DNA of 64,000 nucleotides. It comes from Bradyrhizobium sp. (GTDB lineage: Bacteria > Pseudomonadota > Alphaproteobacteria > Rhizobiales > Xanthobacteraceae). The DNA lies in NCBI RefSeq assembly GCF_030654605.1, contig NZ_JAURXB010000169.1, forward strand, positions 1 through 64,000, read 5' to 3'. The notes below the pieces were generated by a model. That model had not been told where the DNA came from. It worked only from the letters and a program-made list of their open reading frames with translations, and made no database searches. This document shows positions 19,434 through 28,710 of the stretch, piece after piece (positions within the stretch are counted from its first letter, which is position 1; the number at the start of each line of letters is the position of its first letter). Position numbers and translations under genes: made by a program.

Positions 19434-19533
19434 GTCATCGCCCGGCTTGACCGGGCGATCCAGTATCCAGAGACGGTCGTGTTCAACCGAGGAGCCTCGG
19501 CGTACTGGATCCCCCGCATGCGCGGGGGATGAC
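19434..19533. repeat. Intergenic palindrome, GTCATCGCCCGG...GGGGGATGAC type
   Basis: The left end gtcatcgcccggcttgaccgg contains an internal hairpin and is followed by gatccagtatcc. The right end reads gtactggatcccccgcatgcg and then ggggatgac, with an inverted ATCCAGTA/TACTGGAT pair. It fills the gap between the acyl-CoA synthetase and serine hydrolase genes. Confidence 0.75.
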
Positions 19534-19567
19534 GAGTTGTGGGTGGGCGAGGTCGTGCGCTCTTCTC

Positions 19568-20767
19568 TCACGCCGCGCGCTGCGCCGCATCGAGCCCGGC
19601 ATAGACGCCGCGCTCGAGGCCCGCAAAAGCTTCAAGGCATTTGCCGTCTGCGAACGGCAGCACCTGCATCAGGATCACGCCGGCGACGTTACGCGCCGGA
19701 TCGATCCAGAAATAGGTGTTGGCGAGGCCGGCCCAGGCCAGGCTGCCGGGACTGCGGCCCTCCGGTGTCTTGCCGGTGTTGATCAGGAAGCTGAGCCCCC
19801 ATTTCTTGTCCATGCCGGGATAGAGGTCGACGTCGTTGGTGTAGGCAGGCGCCACCGAAATCATCTTGCCGACGTTGAGGTCGCCGATGTTGTTCTGGCT
19901 CATCAGCGCCACGGTCTCGGGCTTCAGCACCTGGTTGCCGTTGCCCTTGCCCTTGTTGAGGATCATCTGGGTGAACTTGATGTAGTCGCCCGCCGTTCCG
20001 TAAAGCCCGCCGCCGCCCATGTGGAACTCCGGATTCTGTTCCAGTTCGAACGGGATCGCGGCCAGCGCGCCGTTCTCGCCGCGGGCGTGCATGCCGACCA
20101 GGCGCTTGCGCTGGGCGTCGCCGATCTTGAAGGCGGTATCGCTCATGCCGAGAGGCGCCAGCATGTGATCGCGCAGATAGGCATCGAGCTTCTTGCCGCT
20201 GACCGCCTCGATCGCCTTGCCGACGAAATCGATGTTGGTGCCGTATTCCCAGCGCGTGCCGGGGTCGCTCGCCAGCGGCGTCTTCAAGGCCGCGTTCTGG
20301 CAGGTGGTGATGGGCGGAATACCCGCTTTCCCGAGATAGGTTGCCATGTCACCGTTCCACATGTCGTAGGCGAAGCCGGCGGTGTGGGTCATGAGCTGGC
20401 GCAGCGTGATCGGCCGCGTTGCCGGGCGCAGTTTCGGCTCGCCGCTGGCGTCGAAACCTTCCAGCACCTGCGGTGAAGCGAGATCGGGCAGGATCTTGCT
20501 GATGGGGTCGTCGAGCGAGAGCTTGCCCTGCTCGACCAGCTGCATGCCCGCTGCCGTGGTGATGGCCTTGGTCATCGACGCGATCCAGAACACGCTGTCG
20601 GCCGTCATGGCGTTATCCTTGGGGTCGTCCTTGGACAGGTCGCGTTTGCCGAACGCGCCCTGGTAGATCACCTCATTGCCGTTGGCCGCCATCGCGACCA
20701 CGCCGGGAATCTCGCCGGCGTCGCATTTCTGGCGCAGCACCTGATCGATCTGAGCTTGACTCTGCAT
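19568..20767 (-). CDS. Beta-lactamase-fold serine hydrolase (esterase family)
   Basis: A 399-residue class C beta-lactamase/DD-peptidase-fold protein without a signal peptide, so probably a cytoplasmic esterase. The catalytic SxxK is S64-M-T-K67 (IASMTKAITT), and the Tyr motif is YGTN in WEYGTNIDFVGKAIEAVSG. Start ATG 20767 is backed by GGGAGGTGA just upstream. Relatives hydrolyse short-chain esters; a true beta-lactamase role is unlikely. It is divergent from the stress-type gene at 21133. Confidence 0.88.
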   Translation of the reverse strand: MQSQAQIDQVLRQKCDAGEIPGVVAMAANGNEVIYQGAFGKRDLSKDDPKDNAMTADSVFWIASMTKAITTAAGMQLVEQGKLSLDDPISKILPDLASPQVLEGFDASGEPKLRPATRPITLRQLMTHTAGFAYDMWNGDMATYLGKAGIPPITTCQNAALKTPLASDPGTRWEYGTNIDFVGKAIEAVSGKKLDAYLRDHMLAPLGMSDTAFKIGDAQRKRLVGMHARGENGALAAIPFELEQNPEFHMGGGGLYGTAGDYIKFTQMILNKGKGNGNQVLKPETVALMSQNNIGDLNVGKMISVAPAYTNDVDLYPGMDKKWGLSFLINTGKTPEGRSPGSLAWAGLANTYFWIDPARNVAGVILMQVLPFADGKCLEAFAGLERGVYAGLDAAQRAA

Positions 20768-21132
20768 GGGTCACCTCCCGATTTATTGTTGATTGAAGTG
20801 CCCGATCATCCTCCCGCCGCCCGTTTCCCGCAAGCGTGCGCGGCGGACAGGGTCCCGGATCGCGCGCTCGTGATGATGGCGGGTGTGACAGGCAATGGGC
20901 GTTGGCCCATAAGCATGCGGGAAGGACCGAGCGGCAACACGAGGTCAGATTTTGCGGTGGACGGGTTGCAATTCCGATGACCGCACCCGATATCCGGGCT
21001 ATGTTCGAAGCGCGCTGTGCCGCGGAACTATTTTGTCGATAAAGCGTTTGAAACGCAGCGGAATTTGGTGCTGCCGGCCGTCCATTTTGATACAATTGGT
21101 AGCGATTTTTTCTTGATGACGAGGGGGCGGAG
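20768..21132. other. 365-base divergent intergenic region
   Basis: The gap holds the ribosome site of the serine hydrolase at its left edge and a candidate EcfG promoter (21024-21048) at its right. No gene or repeat is seen in the rest. Confidence 0.6.
21024..21048 (+). promoter_or_regulatory. Candidate EcfG (general stress sigma factor) promoter
   Basis: GGAAC at 21024-21028 and CGTT at 21045-21048 are separated by 16 bases, matching the alphaproteobacterial EcfG consensus GGAAC-N16/17-CGTT. It lies 85 bases upstream of the ATG at 21133. Inference from pattern only. Confidence 0.6.
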
Positions 21133-21453
21133 ATGATCTCGACCTGGAGCGAATGGAAGCGGTATCCCCGGGCAGGGCGCGGCGACAATCTGGAAGCGCC
21201 GATCACCCCCGGCATCTATGAAGTCCGCGTCGCCGGTACCGGCGCGCTGCACTCGTTCGGCGCGGTCGACAATCTGGCGCAGGCGCTGGCGCTGCTGTCG
21301 GTCGGTCCGAAATCATGGTTCGGCCGCCGCGACCCGGAAAAGCTGCCGGATCTCGAATATCGCACCTGCGCAACGCATTCCAAGGCCGCCGCCAAGGCTG
21401 CCGCGGAGCGCATGATCGGCCGCCGCGAAACCTATATGAGCGGCGCGGCCTGA
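21133..21453 (+). CDS. Small conserved-type hypothetical protein, candidate stress gene
   Basis: A 106-residue soluble protein that I do not recognise. It begins MISTWSEWKRYPRAG, contains GIYEVRVAGTGALHSF and a Gly/Pro-containing WFGRRDPEKLP loop, and ends in an Ala-rich helix (SKAAAKAAAERMI). AGGGGGCGGAG precedes the ATG as a ribosome site. The candidate EcfG promoter upstream suggests induction in stationary or general stress. The downstream aldehyde dehydrogenase starts 87 bases later on the same strand and may be co-transcribed. Confidence 0.75.
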   Translation: MISTWSEWKRYPRAGRGDNLEAPITPGIYEVRVAGTGALHSFGAVDNLAQALALLSVGPKSWFGRRDPEKLPDLEYRTCATHSKAAAKAAAERMIGRRETYMSGAA

Positions 21454-21539
21454 ATCGTTGCGATGGGCCGTTGATGCATCGCGGTCCGTTTGCGCCTATA
21501 TTCGGCTCCAAGGCCAAAAGCATCCCAAGGAGCAACGCC

Positions 21540-23036
21540 ATGACCCCGACCGCCGCTGCAGCCCGTACCTCGTCCTCCGCGCTATCCCTGCGCGATCGCC
21601 TGAAGGACCCCTCGCTGCTGCGCGAGCAGTGCTACATCGACGGCGCCTGGACCGGCACCCCAGCCAATCCCGTCACCAATCCGGTCAATGGCGTCGAGCT
21701 GGCCAAGGTGCCGAAGCTGAGCACCGCGGAAGCCACGCTGGCCGTCGAAGCCGCCGAGCGCGCGTTTCCGGCCTGGGCCAAATTCACCGCCAAGCAGCGC
21801 TCCAACATCCTGCGCAAATGGTTCGACCTGATCATCGCCAACCGCGAGGATCTCGCGCTGATCCTCACCTCCGAGCAGGGCAAGCCGCTGGCGGAAGCGC
21901 TGGGCGAAGTCGATATCGGCGGCGCCTATGTCGAGTTCTTCGCCGAGGAGGCGCGGCGGGTCTATGGCGAAACCATTCCGACGCAGCGGGCCGACGCGCG
22001 GCTGCTCGCCATCAAGCAGCCGATCGGCGTCTGCGGCGCGATCACGCCGTGGAATTTTCCCTGCTCGATGATCACCCGGAAAGTCTCGCCGGCGCTGGCC
22101 GCCGGCTGCACCGTGGTGCTGAAGCCCGCCAACGAGACGCCGCTCACCGCGCTGGCGCTGGTGGCGCTGGCGGAAAAGGCCGGCGTGCCCAAGGGCGTGT
22201 TCAATATTCTCACCGGCAATTCCTCCGCGATCGGCAAGGTGCTGTGCGAACATCCCGCGGTACGCTTCGTCGGCTTCACCGGTTCGACCGAGGTCGGCAA
22301 GATCCTGTACCAGCAGGCCGCGGTCGGCGTGAAAAAACTCGGGCTCGAGCTCGGCGGCAACGCGCCGTTCGTGGTGTTCGACGACGCCGATATCGACGCC
22401 GCGGTCGACGGCGCCATGGTCTCGAAATACCGCAACATGGGCCAGACCTGCGTCTGCGCCAACCGCCTCTATGCCCAGGACGGGATCTACGACCAGTTCG
22501 TCGAAAAGCTGTCGAAAAAAGTAGCTGCCATGAAGATCGGGGACGGCACCGAGGCGGGTGTGACGCAGGGCCCGCTGATCAACATGGACGCGATCGACAA
22601 GGTCGAGAAGCACATTGCCGATGCGGTCAAGGGCGGTGCGAAGATCGTCATCGGCGGCAAGCGCCACGCGCTTGGCGGCAGCTTCTTCGAACCGACCGTG
22701 CTGTCCAATGTCGCGCCCGACGCGCTGGTCGCGCATGAAGAAACCTTTGGGCCGCTGGCGCCGGTGTTCCGCTTCAAGGACGAGGCCGACGTGATCGCGA
22801 TGTGTAACAACTCGCCGTTCGGTCTGGCGTCGTATTTCTATTCGCGCGATCTCGGGCGGGTCTGGCGGGTCGCCGAAGCCCTGGAGTCCGGCATGGTCGG
22901 CGTCAACACCGGCCTGATCACGACAGAGGTAGCCCCCTTCGGCGGCGTCAAGGAATCAGGCCTCGGCCGCGAAGGTTCGCATCACGGCATGGAAGAATAT
23001 GTCGAGATCAAATATGTGATGATGGCGGGGATATAG
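21540..23036 (+). CDS. gabD: NAD(P)-dependent succinate-semialdehyde dehydrogenase-type enzyme
   Basis: A 498-residue aldehyde dehydrogenase. The general-base motif LELGGNAPFVVFDDAD and the catalytic Cys in GQTCVCANR are present, as are the cofactor-binding PWNFPCSM and GFTGSTEVGK. The closest named family is GabD, oxidising succinate semialdehyde to succinate in GABA breakdown; glutarate semialdehyde is an alternative substrate. ATG 21540 is preceded by AAGGAGC; the longer upstream open frame overlaps the previous gene. No gabT or transporter lies next to it. Confidence 0.9.
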   Translation: MTPTAAAARTSSSALSLRDRLKDPSLLREQCYIDGAWTGTPANPVTNPVNGVELAKVPKLSTAEATLAVEAAERAFPAWAKFTAKQRSNILRKWFDLIIANREDLALILTSEQGKPLAEALGEVDIGGAYVEFFAEEARRVYGETIPTQRADARLLAIKQPIGVCGAITPWNFPCSMITRKVSPALAAGCTVVLKPANETPLTALALVALAEKAGVPKGVFNILTGNSSAIGKVLCEHPAVRFVGFTGSTEVGKILYQQAAVGVKKLGLELGGNAPFVVFDDADIDAAVDGAMVSKYRNMGQTCVCANRLYAQDGIYDQFVEKLSKKVAAMKIGDGTEAGVTQGPLINMDAIDKVEKHIADAVKGGAKIVIGGKRHALGGSFFEPTVLSNVAPDALVAHEETFGPLAPVFRFKDEADVIAMCNNSPFGLASYFYSRDLGRVWRVAEALESGMVGVNTGLITTEVAPFGGVKESGLGREGSHHGMEEYVEIKYVMMAGI

Positions 23037-23047
23037 CCCAACCGGCT

Positions 23048-23170
23048 CGTCGCCCCGGCGAACGCCGGGGCCCATACGCCGCGGCCTCCCGGTTTGCGCA
23101 CGGATGCCAGAGACCTTCGCACCATGCGAACATCGGTGGTTATGGGTCCCGGCGCGTAGGCCGGGACGAC
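23048..23170. repeat. Intergenic palindrome, CGTCGCCCCGG...CCGGGACGAC type
   Basis: The left arm cgtcgccccggcgaacgccgg continues ggcccata and mirrors the right part tatgggtcccggcgcgtaggc followed by cgggacgac. It lies between two convergent genes. A shorter related hairpin is at 47704-47721. Confidence 0.7.
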
Positions 23171-23175
23171 AAAGC

Positions 23176-25374
23176 CTACCTCCTGAGCACCGCGATCGTG
23201 CGATTGGCGAAGGTCAGTCGCTCGGCCATGACCGAGACGAAATAGGTCAGGAGCTTCTGGCTGAGCGCGGGATCGTCGGTCTTGATGGCCTCGAATTGCC
23301 TGGCGTCCAGCACGTAGAGGATGCTGGCGACTTCGGCCTGGATCGTGGCGTTGCGTGGCGCGCGCGAGACGAGGCCCATCTCGCCGATCGTGGTGTATCG
23401 GCCGAGGCTTCGCACCCGGGTGGTGCGGCCTTGATCCGCCGGGATCATGATTCCGACGCGTCCATCCAGGATGAAATGCATGGAATCGGCGACATCGCCG
23501 GCGCGAACGATGGTCTCGCCGGCGTCGACCTCCATACGCTGGCAGCGACGAATCAACGAAGCCGCATCCTGCTCGGTGCCGAGAATCTGGGTGAACCAGT
23601 CGCGCAAGGAGGCTTCTTCCTTCGCGAGGTCCTGATGCTGCGCAATGATCTCGTTCTCGCACCACTCCAGCGCGTGATCCAGTTCCGGCACGATGCTGAC
23701 CTCGTCCGAAATGAATCCGCTGGAGCGCAGCGCCCTTTCCGCCGCGGGCGACAGGTGCACCAGCACCGGCCTGATACCAAGACCGAGCGCGGCGCGCTTG
23801 ATCTGTGCAAAACTGTAGATGGCCGACGAATCGATGCCGGTGACGAGCTTGAAGTCGAACACCAGAAACCGGCATTCCGGCTGACGCGCGATCAGCGCCT
23901 TGACGTGCTGGTACAGCCGGTTGGCCGAACCGAAGAACAGATAGCTCTGCAGGTTCAGGCCCTGAATTTTGACGCCATGCGCGGCAAGCACGGCCTGATC
24001 GTCGCGCGAGCGATCCAGCGAACTGCGGTACTCCGAACCGTCGAAACTGAACTTGATCGAAGCGATGCGCGATGCGCTCAGTGCGAACGTCGCGCAACCG
24101 ATCACGATGCCGATCAGCACGCCGGGGACGAAACCCCATTGCAGAATGATGACGATGATCGCCAGCAACGACACATATTCGGTCTTCGACAGCCGTCGCC
24201 GCGACTGGACGATCCATTTGTGCAGCTGATCCGCGCCCAGATAGATCAGGAGGCCGCCGAGGACGAATTTCGGCATGTAGCCGAGCAGCATCGGGGCCGC
24301 CCCCAGCATCAGGACGGAGACCGCGGCAACGATCAGGCCGGAAAGGCGGCCGGTGCCGCCGCCGTTGAAATTGAGCAGGGTTCGGCTGAATGAAATGCAG
24401 CCGGTAAAGCCGCCGGCCGCGCCCGACAGGATGTTGGCGATGCCGGTGACGTTCAGCTCCCGCTCCAGATTGGCCTCGCGATGCACCGCGACTTCGATGC
24501 CGGTGGTGTTGAACAATGCGCTTGTCGCAGTGACGAAGACGACCGCAATCAAATTGCCGAGCAGATCCGGCAAGGCATACCATGGATAATGGCCAATCTC
24601 GGTGGAGCTCCACGGCAGCATGAAGGTCACCTGCGGGGGCGCCTGAAAGGTCCAACCCCACGCCTGCGCCTCTGCCAGCGAGATCCCGGCGAGCCAGAAC
24701 ACCGCGTGAGTGGCGATTACCCCGCCGATCAGGATCAACGGCAATCCAAATGGACTGCGAGAGCGGTGCCAGGTCAGATACAGGATCGCCGCCATGGCAC
24801 AGGCAGCACCCAGTTCGGACAGCATCAGCACGTTGGCGAACCGGTCGAGTGTAGCGAATCGAAGACGCTGGCCGGTGATGACTTCAACGGCACCCAGAAC
24901 GATCAGGCAGCCGGTGGCGCCGAGGAAGCCGCCGACCACGGGGTAAGGTACGTAACGGATCGCACGGCCCATCCGCGTCACACCGAAGCCGCAAAGCACG
25001 ATGCCGGTGGCGATGGCCGAAATTGCCAGCGTGATGAGAACCGGGGCGAGCAGGGCGGGCGACGGGTCGACCGCGATCATCCGTTCGACCAGCGATGAAG
25101 CCAATATGGCCGTTATCGCAGCGGTCGACGTATCCACGCCGCCGACCGCGAAGCGCAACGAACTTCCAAGCGCCAGGACGACAGCGAGAATCGCCGATGA
25201 AATGAAGGTGGCTGCAACGCCGTAGGACAAATACGGCGACAGCGGCCCGGAGAAGATCAGCAGCGCGTAGGACAGCCCGAAGGTGACGGTCAAAACGCTG
25301 GCGGCGCAGCCGCCGAGAACATCATTGAGCGCTGTCCGTGCCCTCGGACCGAAACTTGAGAAAAGATTGACCAC
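23176..25374 (-). CDS. SulP anion transporter fused to STAS and cyclic-nucleotide-binding domains
   Basis: A 732-residue inner-membrane protein. Residues about 20-440 hold 10 or more hydrophobic segments of a SulP/SLC26 transporter, which moves sulfate, bicarbonate or organic anions. A STAS domain spans about 466-560 with the conserved TGIDSSAIYSF, and a cNMP-binding fold spans about 605-730 (DGRVGIMIPA, TTIGEMGLVSRAPRNAT). In the phosphate-binding cassette the usual GE..(L)...RxAxx reads GEMGLVSRAPRNAT, so ligand binding is plausible. Domain order suggests transport gated by a nucleotide. No neighbour explains the substrate. Confidence 0.9.
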   Translation of the reverse strand: MVNLFSSFGPRARTALNDVLGGCAASVLTVTFGLSYALLIFSGPLSPYLSYGVAATFISSAILAVVLALGSSLRFAVGGVDTSTAAITAILASSLVERMIAVDPSPALLAPVLITLAISAIATGIVLCGFGVTRMGRAIRYVPYPVVGGFLGATGCLIVLGAVEVITGQRLRFATLDRFANVLMLSELGAACAMAAILYLTWHRSRSPFGLPLILIGGVIATHAVFWLAGISLAEAQAWGWTFQAPPQVTFMLPWSSTEIGHYPWYALPDLLGNLIAVVFVTATSALFNTTGIEVAVHREANLERELNVTGIANILSGAAGGFTGCISFSRTLLNFNGGGTGRLSGLIVAAVSVLMLGAAPMLLGYMPKFVLGGLLIYLGADQLHKWIVQSRRRLSKTEYVSLLAIIVIILQWGFVPGVLIGIVIGCATFALSASRIASIKFSFDGSEYRSSLDRSRDDQAVLAAHGVKIQGLNLQSYLFFGSANRLYQHVKALIARQPECRFLVFDFKLVTGIDSSAIYSFAQIKRAALGLGIRPVLVHLSPAAERALRSSGFISDEVSIVPELDHALEWCENEIIAQHQDLAKEEASLRDWFTQILGTEQDAASLIRRCQRMEVDAGETIVRAGDVADSMHFILDGRVGIMIPADQGRTTRVRSLGRYTTIGEMGLVSRAPRNATIQAEVASILYVLDARQFEAIKTDDPALSQKLLTYFVSVMAERLTFANRTIAVLRR

Positions 25375-25523
25375 GCGCTGATTTGTCCCTGCCGCCGGCC
25401 GTCAGTGGTAGACGACCGCGGCGCGGGGCGACAACAACATTTTTATGACAGCGCGAAGTCGCGATGGAAATAGTGCGAGCAATCCATCAGCAGCCGTCCC
25501 AGCGCGTGCACGGACGATGGCCG

Positions 25524-26327
25524 TTAGTCCGCTTTGCTGCCTCCAAACGCGCCATGTCGTCCGACGCCGGAGGCAAAGCGCGCAGCACCCGACAGCGTTT
25601 CGCCCGAGGCGATCACCGCGAGTCCGCCGCGCATTTCGTTGGCGATAGCGGCTTCCTCTTCGAGGTCCCATTGCCGCAGCGCCGACAGCCGGTCGGCGCG
25701 CAGGCAGGTTTGCGGGAAGGCCGCGATATCCCTGGCCAGCGCAATCGCCTGCGCGCGGGTTTCGCCCTTCGGTACCAGCCGGTTGGCAAGGCCCATACGC
25801 AGCGCCTCGGGCCCGCCGACCGGGCGTCCGGTCAGAATGAGATCGATCGCCTGTGAATGACCGATCAGCCGCGGCAAACGGATGGTGCCGAGATCGATCA
25901 GCGGCACGCCAAAGCGGCGGCAGAAGATGCCGAAAGTGGCGTCCTCGGCGACCACGCGCAGGTCGGCCCACAGCGCCAGCTCCATGCCGCCGGCCACCGC
26001 GAAACCTTCCACCGCCGCGATCACCGGCTTGGTCAGCCGCAGCCGGCTCGGGCCCATCGGGGCGATCGAATCGTGGCCGCCGATCTCGCGCTTCTTGTTG
26101 GGATCGCCCGATGCCACCGCCTTGAGGTCGGCGCCGGCGCAGAAATGACTGCCGGTGCCGGTGAACACCGCGACCGATGCCTCGGCGTCAGCGTCGAAGG
26201 CGAGGAAGGCATCGAACAGCCTTCGCGCAGTGGCGCCATCGACGGCGTTACGGCAATGCGGGCGATTGATGGAGACGATGGTCACCGGTCCATCGCGTTC
26301 GACGAGGACTGTGTCGGTGTCGGTCAT
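25524..26327 (-). CDS. Enoyl-CoA hydratase/isomerase family protein
   Basis: A 267-residue crotonase-fold protein. The oxyanion-hole segment GSHFCAGADLKAVA and the second glycine-rich segment AAVEGFAVAGGMELALWADLRV are clear. The position of the first catalytic Glu of true hydratases is uncertain here (TFGIFCRRFGVP region), so it may be an isomerase or another crotonase. It lies alone between the SulP gene and a repeat next to purC. Confidence 0.87.
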   Translation of the reverse strand: MTDTDTVLVERDGPVTIVSINRPHCRNAVDGATARRLFDAFLAFDADAEASVAVFTGTGSHFCAGADLKAVASGDPNKKREIGGHDSIAPMGPSRLRLTKPVIAAVEGFAVAGGMELALWADLRVVAEDATFGIFCRRFGVPLIDLGTIRLPRLIGHSQAIDLILTGRPVGGPEALRMGLANRLVPKGETRAQAIALARDIAAFPQTCLRADRLSALRQWDLEEEAAIANEMRGGLAVIASGETLSGAARFASGVGRHGAFGGSKAD

Positions 26328-26410
26328 GTGGCGCTCCCAGTCGCGTTAGCGTTGTCACGGAGTTTCGCATCGGAGCCGGCGGTTGAACAATCACTCCGGC
26401 CTATCAACAT

Positions 26411-26496
26411 CATTGCGAGCAAAGCGAAGCAATCCACCTTCTCCGAGCTGCAGCAAAGCTGGATTGCTTCGTCGCAAGAGCTCCTCGCAATGACGG
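26411..26496. repeat. Intergenic palindrome, ATTGCGAG...GAAGCAATCC family
   Basis: Left arm cattgcgagcaaagcgaagc then aatcca; right arm tggattgcttcgtcgcaagag then ctcctcgcaatgacgg. The spacer contains a smaller imperfect hairpin. It ends three bases before the purC stop codon, on the downstream side of purC. Confidence 0.85.
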
Positions 26497-26498
26497 GC

Positions 26499-27413
26499 TC
26501 AGACGGCGAGCTCGCTCCCTGTCACGCGGCGATAGGCTTCGAGATAGCGCTTGCTGGTGGCGTCCACCACGCTGGCCGGCAGCGGCGGGGGCGGGGCGTC
26601 GCCGTTCCAGCGCCCGGCGCGGCGCTCGACATCGAGGTAATCGCGCAGCGGCTGCTTGTCGAAGCTCGGCTGCGGCTGGCCGGGGTGATAGGCATCCGCC
26701 GCCCAGAACCGCGAACTGTCGGGGGTCATCACCTCGTCGATCAGGATGATGCGTCCGTCCTGGTCGCGGCCAAATTCGAACTTGGTGTCGGCAATGATGA
26801 TGCCCTGTTCGCGGGCGATCTTTTCGCCGAGCGTATAGACGGCGCGGCTCATGCTCTCCAGTTCGTACGCGACTTCGTCGCCCAGAACCTCGCGCATGCG
26901 CGCGATCGTGATGTTCTCGTCGTGACCGGTTTCGGCCTTGGTAGCCGGACTGAAGATCGCGGGCTCCAGTTTGGCGCTCTCCAGCAGGCCGGAGGGGAGC
27001 TTCTCGCCAGCCAGCGTGCCCTGTGCGGCGTATTCCTTCCAGGCCGAGCCGGAGATGTAGCCGCGGACCACGCATTCGATCGGGAATACCGTGGTGCGCT
27101 TGCACAGCATCGCGCGTCCGGAGAGCGAGGCGCGATGGCCCTGCAGCGCCGGCACTTGCTGGATGATTTCATCGGCATCGGCGCTGATCATGTGGTGATG
27201 CACCACGCCCTCGAGCAGCCCGAACCACCAGGCGCTGATTTGCGTGAGCACCGCGCCCTTCATCGGGATGGTCTCGGCCATCACCACGTCGAACGCGCTG
27301 ATGCGGTCGGTGGTCAGGAGCAGCACGCGGTCGTCGCCGACGGCGTAGATATCGCGAACCTTGCCGCGGCCGATCCGGGGAAGGGGCAGGTCGCTGGCGA
27401 GCATGGTGGTCAT
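26499..27413 (-). CDS. purC: SAICAR synthase
   Basis: Phosphoribosylaminoimidazole-succinocarboxamide synthase of 304 residues, the ATP-dependent step joining CAIR and aspartate in purine synthesis. [27 protein letters not shown] and the signature [15 protein letters not shown] are present. The 304-residue form, longer than E. coli PurC, is usual in this group. ATG 27413 begins [10 protein letters not shown]; the longer frame upstream is not conserved in character. It starts 62 bases after the pirin stop codon on the same strand. Confidence 0.95.
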   Translation of the reverse strand: MTTMLASDLPLPRIGRGKVRDIYAVGDDRVLLLTTDRISAFDVVMAETIPMKGAVLTQISAWWFGLLEGVVHHHMISADADEIIQQVPALQGHRASLSGRAMLCKRTTVFPIECVVRGYISGSAWKEYAAQGTLAGEKLPSGLLESAKLEPAIFSPATKAETGHDENITIARMREVLGDEVAYELESMSRAVYTLGEKIAREQGIIIADTKFEFGRDQDGRIILIDEVMTPDSSRFWAADAYHPGQPQPSFDKQPLRDYLDVERRAGRWNGDAPPPPLPASVVDATSKRYLEAYRRVTGSELAV

Positions 27414-27475
27414 CGGGGCACTTTCAAAGGGGAACGATCGCGCTTGCGCGCGAGAGACGCACGAAGAGGGATAGC

Positions 27476-28393
27476 TCACTCCGGCAGCGGAATGAACTCA
27501 TGCTCGTCGGGAACATGGACAAAACGGCCGGTTTTCCAGTCCTGCTTGGCCTGCTCGATCCGCTCTTTGCTGGAAGAGACGAAATTCCACCAGAGATGAC
27601 GCGGTCCTTCCAGCGCGTCGCCGCCGAGAAACATCATCCGCGTCGGTGTTATCGTGTCGACCGTGATGCGGTCGCCCGGCCGGAAGATCAGCAGCCGTGG
27701 CCCCTGGTAGCGGTCGCCCGCGATTTCGATTTCGCCGTCGACCACGTAGATCGCGCGTTCCTCATGGTCGGGGTCGAGCGGCACGCGGATGCCGGCCTGT
27801 GCCGTTACCTCGGTGTAGAACCAGGGCGACACCATCGTCACCGGCGAGGTCACGCCGAAGGCGCTGCCTGCGATCACGCGGGCGGTGAAGCCGCCATCCT
27901 GAACCGTCGGCAGGCTGGCGGCGGCGTAATGCTGAAACGACGGGGCGATTTCTTCCGAGGCGGCCGGTAATGCGATCCAGCTCTGCAGGCCGAGCATCTT
28001 CTGGCCGCTCGCCCGCTGCACGTCCGGCGTCCGCTCGGAATGCGCGATGCCGCGCCCGGCGGTCATCAGGTTCATCGCGCCGGGCTGGATTTCCCTTATA
28101 TTGCCCTCGCTGTCGCGGTGCATGATGCTGCCGTCGAACAGATAGGTGACCGTGGCGAGCCCGATATGCGGATGCGGGCGAACGTCCATGCCCTTGCCGG
28201 ACATGAACTGCACCGGCCCGAAATGGTCGAAGAAGATGAAGGGGCCGACCATCTGCCGCTTGCCATGCGGCAGCGCGCGGCGCACCGCGAATCCGTCGCC
28301 GAGGTCGCGGGTGCGCGGCACGATGACCAGCTCAAGCGCGTCGCAGGAGAGGGGGTCGCCGAGAACGGGATCGTCGGAGGGATGCCAGCTCAT
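27476..28393 (-). CDS. Pirin family protein
   Basis: A 305-residue bicupin. The N-terminal cupin carries the pirin metal site ([37 protein letters not shown]). Pirins bind Fe or other metals and some act as quercetinases or redox-sensitive regulators. ATG 28393 (MSWHPSDD) is chosen because GGAG lies six bases upstream; an ATG eight codons earlier (MAQTAGDF) is the alternative but lacks a site. It is divergent from the hybrid histidine kinase. Confidence 0.9.
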   Translation of the reverse strand: MSWHPSDDPVLGDPLSCDALELVIVPRTRDLGDGFAVRRALPHGKRQMVGPFIFFDHFGPVQFMSGKGMDVRPHPHIGLATVTYLFDGSIMHRDSEGNIREIQPGAMNLMTAGRGIAHSERTPDVQRASGQKMLGLQSWIALPAASEEIAPSFQHYAAASLPTVQDGGFTARVIAGSAFGVTSPVTMVSPWFYTEVTAQAGIRVPLDPDHEERAIYVVDGEIEIAGDRYQGPRLLIFRPGDRITVDTITPTRMMFLGGDALEGPRHLWWNFVSSSKERIEQAKQDWKTGRFVHVPDEHEFIPLPE

Positions 28394-28710
28394 GAAGTCT
28401 CCAGCGGTTTGAGCCATTATCTTGCGCCGGCGCCGCAGTGACAAGCCGGCATCCCCGTGGACCGGCCTCTCCGCCATCGCTGGAGGGCGAAACGGGTGGC
28501 CGGTCGGTGTAAATCCAACGCTTTTGCAAGGCATGTTTCAGCCGGCCGCGCAACCTGTAGTCGAAATTGACCATTTCCAAACTCGCATGGCAGATAAGCG
28601 TGTCGCGACGCCGTGACAGATCGTATCCTGTGAATGTATGAATATAAGTCGTTTTCCGGCCGGACCATGCTGATTCTGGCCATCCGCGACAACGCAGCCG
28701 AACTGTCCCC
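28394..28710. other. 317-base divergent intergenic region
   Basis: It lies between the pirin and histidine kinase genes and must carry both promoters. I see no convincing promoter boxes, repeat or RNA gene. Confidence 0.5.

Noticed and set aside
19568..20767. True beta-lactamase
   Set aside because: The SxxK fold is shared by many esterases and peptidases; no signal peptide is seen, and the context gives no antibiotic link.
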